A stretch of DNA of 64,000 nt, taken from positions 1 through 64,000 of the forward strand of contig SVUG01000008.1 in assembly GCA_015063385.1 (NCBI GenBank), written 5' to 3'. Of the stretch, positions 60,241 to 64,000 are shown in pieces (positions within the stretch are counted from its first letter, which is position 1; each line of letters starts with the position of its first letter). A program made the translations under genes and the position numbers. Under the pieces are notes generated by a model. That model did no database searches, was not told where the DNA came from, and saw only the letters and a program-made list of their open reading frames with translations. The stretch is from Oscillospiraceae bacterium (lineage in GTDB: Bacteria > Bacillota > Clostridia > Oscillospirales > CAG-272).

Positions 60241-62364
60241 TTATTCTGCATCAGCCTTGGGCTCAGCGTCACGCATGGAAAGGTTCTGTCTGCCCTTCTC
60301 GTCAGTGCCGAGATACTTAACGCGAACGGTGTCGCCGATTGCAACCACGTCCTCAACCTTCTCGGTTCTCTGCTGCTGAAGTTTGGAGATGTGAACCATG
60401 CCCTCCTTGCCGGGAGCGTACTCTACGAACGCACCGATGGGGATAATTCTGGTGACGGTACCCTCGTAGGTCTCGCCTACTACAGGCTCGAACACGATAG
60501 CGTCGATAATTTCCTTTGCCTTATAGGCAGCGTCGCGCTCAACGGCTGCGATAAATACGCTTCCGTCATCGTTGATGTCAATCTTAGCGCCGGTGTCCGC
60601 AACTATTTTCTGAATTACGGAGCCGCCCTTACCGATAACCTCACGAATCTTGTCGGGGTCGATGGTCATGGATATCATTTTGGGAGCATACTTTGATACC
60701 TCAGCTCTGGGCTCTGCGATTGCAGGAAGGATTACCTTGTCGATAATCTCGTTTCTGCCCTGGTGGGTGGTTTCAAGAGCCTGCTTGATGATTTCAGGAG
60801 TAAGACCGTCAACCTTGAGGTCCATCTGAATAGAGGTAATACCCTTCTTGGTGCCTGCTACCTTGAAGTCCATATCACCGTAGAAGTCCTCAAGTCCCTG
60901 AATATCAATCATAGTATCCCAAGAGCCGTCCTCTGCGGTGATAAGACCGCAGGAAATACCTGCAACGGGAGCCTTAATCGGAACGCCTGCGTCCATAAGC
61001 GCAAGAGTAGAACCGCATACAGAGCCCTGCGAGGTAGAGCCGTTAGAGGAAACAACCTCGGATACGAGGCGGATAGCGTAGGGGAATTCTTCTTCCGAAG
61101 GAAGAACGGGAACGAGAGAGCGCTCGGCAAGAGCACCGTGACCAATCTCACGGCGTCCGGGGCTGCGCTGAGGCTTAGCCTCACCGGTAGAGTAGCCGGG
61201 CATATTGTAGTGGTGCATGTATCTCTTCTCGGCCTGCTCGTCAAGTCCCTCAAGCTTCTGTGCATCTGAGAGAGTGCCGAGCGTAGCGATAGTGAGCACC
61301 TGAGTCTGACCTCTGGTGAAGAGGCCTGAGCCGTGTACTCTGGGAATAAGTCCTACCTCGGAAGCAAGGGGACGAATCTCGTCCATACGTCTGCCGTCAA
61401 CTCTCTTCTTGTCAACGAGAAGCCAACGACGAACTATCTTCTTCTGAATCTTATAGATAAGCTCGGGAAGGATTACCTTAATGTCGGGATACTTTTCTTC
61501 AAAGTTAGCAACGATGTCGTCCATAATGGGCTGCATCTTGGCATCGCGAACGTTCTTGTCGTCGGTGTCAAGCGCTTCCATAACGCCAGCCTCGCAATAT
61601 GCGAAGATCTCGTCGAACATATCGTGGTCAAGCTCGCCCGAAGCATACTCGAACTTGGGCTTGCCGATCTCTGCAACGATAGAATTGATAAATGCAACTA
61701 CGCCCTTGCACTCCTCGTGCGCCTGCATAATAGCGTCGTACATAACCTCGTCGGATACCTCGTTAGCACCAGCCTCGATCATAACTACCTTGCCCTCGGA
61801 AGCGGCAACGGTAAGCTCAAGGTCGGAAACCTTGCGCTGCTCTGCGGTGGGGTTAACAACGATCTTACCGTCAACAAGTCCCATAAATACGCCTGCGATA
61901 GGTCCGTTCCAGGGAATGTCAGAGATAGAAAGCGCGATAGATGCGCCAATCATAGCGGTAATTTCGGGGGAGCAATCGGGATCAACCGACATAATCGTGA
62001 GAAGAAGAGAGATGTCGTTGCGAAGGTCCTTGGGAAACAGAGGTCTTACGGGACGGTCGATAACACGTCCTGCGAGAACTGCTTTCTCAGAGGGCTTGCC
62101 CTCACGCTTAAGGAAGCCGCCGGGGATCTTGCCCACAGCGTACATTTTTTCGTCATAGTCAACCGAAAGAGGAAGGAAATCAATGCCCTCTCTGGGTGAT
62201 GCGGATGCGGTCGCGGTTGCGAGAACGGTGGTCTCACCGTACTGAACGATAGCCGCGCCGTTTGCAAGGCCTGCAACCTTACCCGTCTTTACAACGAGAG
62301 GTCTGCCCGCAAGCTCGTACTTGAATTCTTTGTAGTCGTCAAACGTTTTGATTCTTTCAACCAT
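60241..62364 (-). CDS. pnp: Polynucleotide phosphorylase
   Basis: 707 residues. 3'-5' phosphorolytic exoribonuclease. Two RNase PH-like domains (1-145 and about 310-545, with RSPGRREIGHGALAERSL), KH domain (IREVIGKGGSVIQKI) and S1 domain (EGTVTRIIPIGAFVEYAPGKEGMVHIS) are in the standard order. 199 nt after rpsO in the classical rpsO-pnp order. Confidence 0.97.
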   Translation of the reverse strand: MVERIKTFDDYKEFKYELAGRPLVVKTGKVAGLANGAAIVQYGETTVLATATASASPREGIDFLPLSVDYDEKMYAVGKIPGGFLKREGKPSEKAVLAGRVIDRPVRPLFPKDLRNDISLLLTIMSVDPDCSPEITAMIGASIALSISDIPWNGPIAGVFMGLVDGKIVVNPTAEQRKVSDLELTVAASEGKVVMIEAGANEVSDEVMYDAIMQAHEECKGVVAFINSIVAEIGKPKFEYASGELDHDMFDEIFAYCEAGVMEALDTDDKNVRDAKMQPIMDDIVANFEEKYPDIKVILPELIYKIQKKIVRRWLLVDKKRVDGRRMDEIRPLASEVGLIPRVHGSGLFTRGQTQVLTIATLGTLSDAQKLEGLDEQAEKRYMHHYNMPGYSTGEAKPQRSPGRREIGHGALAERSLVPVLPSEEEFPYAIRLVSEVVSSNGSTSQGSVCGSTLALMDAGVPIKAPVAGISCGLITAEDGSWDTMIDIQGLEDFYGDMDFKVAGTKKGITSIQMDLKVDGLTPEIIKQALETTHQGRNEIIDKVILPAIAEPRAEVSKYAPKMISMTIDPDKIREVIGKGGSVIQKIVADTGAKIDINDDGSVFIAAVERDAAYKAKEIIDAIVFEPVVGETYEGTVTRIIPIGAFVEYAPGKEGMVHISKLQQQRTEKVEDVVAIGDTVRVKYLGTDEKGRQNLSMRDAEPKADAE

Positions 62365-62504
62365 TTTTCTAAACTCCTTTTGTTATTTCGGGAGCGAATA
62401 TAGCACTTAAATATCCGTCAAAGGCATAGCTTTGGCACATATTTAACTGCTACTTTCGCCGTCCGATGTTTTTTGTTGTAAGTGCGTAAACGTGATACCA
62501 TAAC

Positions 62505-62537
62505 AAACGGGAACGAAGCCTGTCCGTTCCCGCTTAT
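62505..62537 (-). repeat. rpsO-pnp intergenic hairpin
   Basis: Stem CGGGAACG/CGTTCCCG in the 199-nt gap between rpsO and pnp, with only a weak T tract. It could be a leaky terminator or an RNase processing site, as known between rpsO and pnp in other bacteria. Confidence 0.6.
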
Positions 62538-62563
62538 TAAAGATAATCCCGGGAAGTAATATA

Positions 62564-62830
62564 TTACTTTCTGAGACCGAGTCTCTTGATAAGAGCTCTG
62601 TATCTTTCGATATCCTTCTTTGCAAGATATGCAAGAAGCTGCTTTCTGTGACCAACCATCTTGGAGAGACCTCTCTGAGAGTGGAAGTCCTTGGGGTTCT
62701 TCTTCATGTGCTCGGTGAGCTCATTGATTCTGGTAGTAAGGATAGCTACCTGAACCTCGGGCGAACCTGTGTCCTGCTCATTGATCTTGTACTCAGCAAT
62801 GAGGGCGGTCTTTTTGTCCTTCGAAATCAT
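62564..62830 (-). CDS. rpsO: Ribosomal protein S15
   Basis: 88 residues from the ATG at 62830 (AAAGGTG upstream; the frame to 62941 is leader). [24 protein letters not shown] and [20 protein letters not shown] are diagnostic. Binds the 16S rRNA central domain; in other bacteria it represses its own mRNA through the leader. Confidence 0.97.
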   Translation of the reverse strand: MISKDKKTALIAEYKINEQDTGSPEVQVAILTTRINELTEHMKKNPKDFHSQRGLSKMVGHRKQLLAYLAKKDIERYRALIKRLGLRK

Positions 62831-62957
62831 TTTCTTCACCTTTCTAAAAATTACTTCCCAAAACCTAGTGCAATGCGGGTGAAAAGCGCGGGCCATGCAA
62901 GGAAAATTCTCCAAACAGAGCGAGGCCATACAAGGCACCAAGTCATAGGCTTTTGGT
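62831..62957 (-). promoter_or_regulatory. rpsO leader, possible S15 autoregulatory site
   Basis: About 120 nt follow the promoter. It contains two near-identical segments CCTTGTATGGCC (62924-62935) and CCTTGCATGGCC (62891-62902) around a short GGAGAA/TTTTCC hairpin. S15 leaders are known in Firmicutes, but I cannot assign this to a known class by eye. Confidence 0.35.
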
Positions 62958-62986
62958 ATTATATCATAAAAAAATCAATTTGTAAA
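62958..62986 (-). promoter_or_regulatory. Promoter of rpsO-pnp
   Basis: TTTACA, 17 nt, TATAAT with extended TG-A on the minus strand. Confidence 0.7.
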
Positions 62987-63068
62987 TAGTTTTCGAAAAA
63001 TATTTTCAAAAATGCCCATTTTTTTGTTTTTTTTGTGAAAAATGACTAAAAAAATAAAATTCAAAAAA

Positions 63069-63091
63069 CGGGAGAGTGTTCCCCTCTCCCG
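63069..63091 (-). terminator. Terminator of the TRIC-family gene
   Basis: Stem CGGGAGAG/CTCTCCCG followed by TTTTTTG on the minus strand. Confidence 0.8.
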
Positions 63092-63105
63092 CTATGATTT
63101 TTTTG

Positions 63106-63837
63106 TTATTTTTCGGCTGATACCGTCGCTTTTTCTTCGTTTTTTTCCTCGGATTCGGCACGGATTTTTGCAAAGTCAATAGCCTTTGGCATATTCCACT
63201 CAAACACGGTTGCACACATTCTGATAGCCACTATAACGATTACGCAAGCAACGGTCGATACGACGTCGCAATAATCTTGTCCTACAACGATAAATTTAGC
63301 GGTTATATAGTACACCGCAGAGCCTGCAAGAGTAGCAAGAGCATATATGCGCTTGCACAAAATTACGGGTATTTTTCCAAGAATTACGTCACGTGTAATG
63401 CTTCCTCCAATGGAGGAAATCATACCGAGAACCATAGGCACTACGGGGCTGTAAATATCAAGAGCCATATAAGCTGCAGTTCCGGCAGCCGAAAATACGC
63501 CTATACCGAACGCATCGAGGACGTTGTTTATCTGGTCAACAAATTTTTCTTCCTCAACATACTTCCTTTTAAATATAAAAGCAAGCAAAAATATAAGCGT
63601 TGCCGTCGAAATGCTAACTATAATTTCCGTATTCATATCAGTCAGAACCACGGGAAGCTCTCTTCCTATCGACTGACCTGCTATGATATCCCTTATCAGT
63701 CCACCGCCAAAGCAGGTGATGACGGACAGAAAAACTACGCCAAACCAGTCGGTTTCGTTATCTATAGCGACCATCGCACCGGCTGCGGAAAAGGAGATTA
63801 TACCTATAAAATGAATAATTTCAAGAACGGTTTCCAT
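63106..63837 (-). CDS. TRIC-family (UPF0126/YicG-like) cation channel
   Basis: 243 residues from the ATG at 63837 (GAGG upstream; the longer frame to 63921 overlaps rdgB). Two repeated three-helix units with GGGLIRDIIAG and GGSITRDVILG, the paired Gly-rich signatures of prokaryotic TRIC potassium channels, plus a charged C-terminal tail. 16 nt after rdgB, so probably co-transcribed. Confidence 0.87.
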   Translation of the reverse strand: METVLEIIHFIGIISFSAAGAMVAIDNETDWFGVVFLSVITCFGGGLIRDIIAGQSIGRELPVVLTDMNTEIIVSISTATLIFLLAFIFKRKYVEEEKFVDQINNVLDAFGIGVFSAAGTAAYMALDIYSPVVPMVLGMISSIGGSITRDVILGKIPVILCKRIYALATLAGSAVYYITAKFIVVGQDYCDVVSTVACVIVIVAIRMCATVFEWNMPKAIDFAKIRAESEEKNEEKATVSAEK

Positions 63838-63853
63838 CACTAGCCTCGAAAAG

Positions 63854-64000
63854 TTATATTTTTGAAAGAAGTAATTTAAGTGCGTTTGCACGGTGGCTAA
63901 TGAGATTTTTCTCATCATCACTCATTTCGGCAACCGTGCGGCTCTCGCCGTCGGGAATAAAGAGAGGATCATAGCCGAAGCCGCGAGTACCGCGGGGATT
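63854..64000 (-). CDS. rdgB: Non-canonical purine NTP pyrophosphatase (5' part beyond window)
   Basis: The last 48 codons are present. [20 protein letters not shown] and [13 protein letters not shown] are the C-terminal signature of RdgB/HAM1 proteins, which hydrolyse ITP, dITP and XTP to keep deaminated purines out of DNA. The stop TAA is at 63854-63856; the frame runs off the right edge. Confidence 0.93.
   Translation of the reverse strand, partial: NPRGTRGFGYDPLFIPDGESRTVAEMSDDEKNLISHRANALKLLLSKI

Noticed and set aside
61333..62199. 288-codon plus-strand ORF
   Set aside because: Antisense to pnp, whose domains are complete.

Overview
The window reads as a chromosomal segment of a spore-forming, probably gut-type Clostridia (Bacillota; Oscillospirales or Christensenellales-like). 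Evidence: cotJABC and a spoIIQ-like gene, AGGAGG-type ribosome binding sites, sigma-A promoters with 17-nt spacers, the Firmicutes housekeeping block nrdR-yicC-remA-rpoZ-priA-def-fmt-rsmB-rlmN-rsgA, and electron-bifurcating NfnAB as in anaerobes. I see no tRNA, rRNA, CRISPR array, transposase or phage gene.

Layout: 1-3826 is the 5' part of a giant repeat protein on the minus strand that runs off the left edge. 3827-4418 has no protein gene but holds two candidate small RNAs. 4419-9371 carries a lipoprotein, a DUF5662 protein overlapping an anion permease, a nucleotidyltransferase, upp and an RluA-type pseudouridine synthase. 9438-11856 is a two-gene unit: a radical SAM/SPASM enzyme whose stop overlaps the start of a membrane protein ending in a (Cys-Ala)6-GGGRAGC tail. 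This is the best candidate for an unusual modification system. 12004-17929 is dut, nrdG, uvrA, uvrB. 18089-25260 holds a PsiE-like membrane protein, yebC, argS, a cytidylate-kinase-like gene, spoIIQ, homoserine dehydrogenase and an esterase-like hydrolase. 25294-31486 holds an XRE regulator with a small acidic partner, an alanine/sodium symporter, a zinc-ribbon membrane protein, ynzC-like, serine dehydratase, bioY and a large membrane protein.

31524-33790 is nfnB-nfnA. 33984-36089 is a small accessory array in which three unrelated genes sit between copies of a terminator-promoter module, two of them followed by remnants of a CotJC C-terminus. 36087-37312 is cotJABC. 38226-42511 holds DUF4416, glyA, a hydrolase, a patch of hairpin repeats, and rplJ-rplL with an L10 leader. 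42761-43536 is a second XRE/partner pair with a palindromic operator. 43568-52655 is the housekeeping operon (gmk, coaBC and stp/prkC absent from their usual slots). 52786-56807 holds PAP2, hemolysin III, an RpiB-family protein and a short archaeal-type AspRS. 57008-59849 encodes two Cys-module envelope proteins, one with collagen-like G-K-G-D stretches. 60241-64000 is pnp, rpsO, a TRIC-family channel and the 3' end of rdgB.

At non-coding scale, a family of roughly 90-110-nt imperfect inverted repeats with a GTAG/CTAC apex recurs at 11.9, 18.6, 18.7, 41.2-41.5 and 51.2 kb; three copies abut a stop codon of a minus-strand gene. All functions are assigned by reading motifs; no database search was run.
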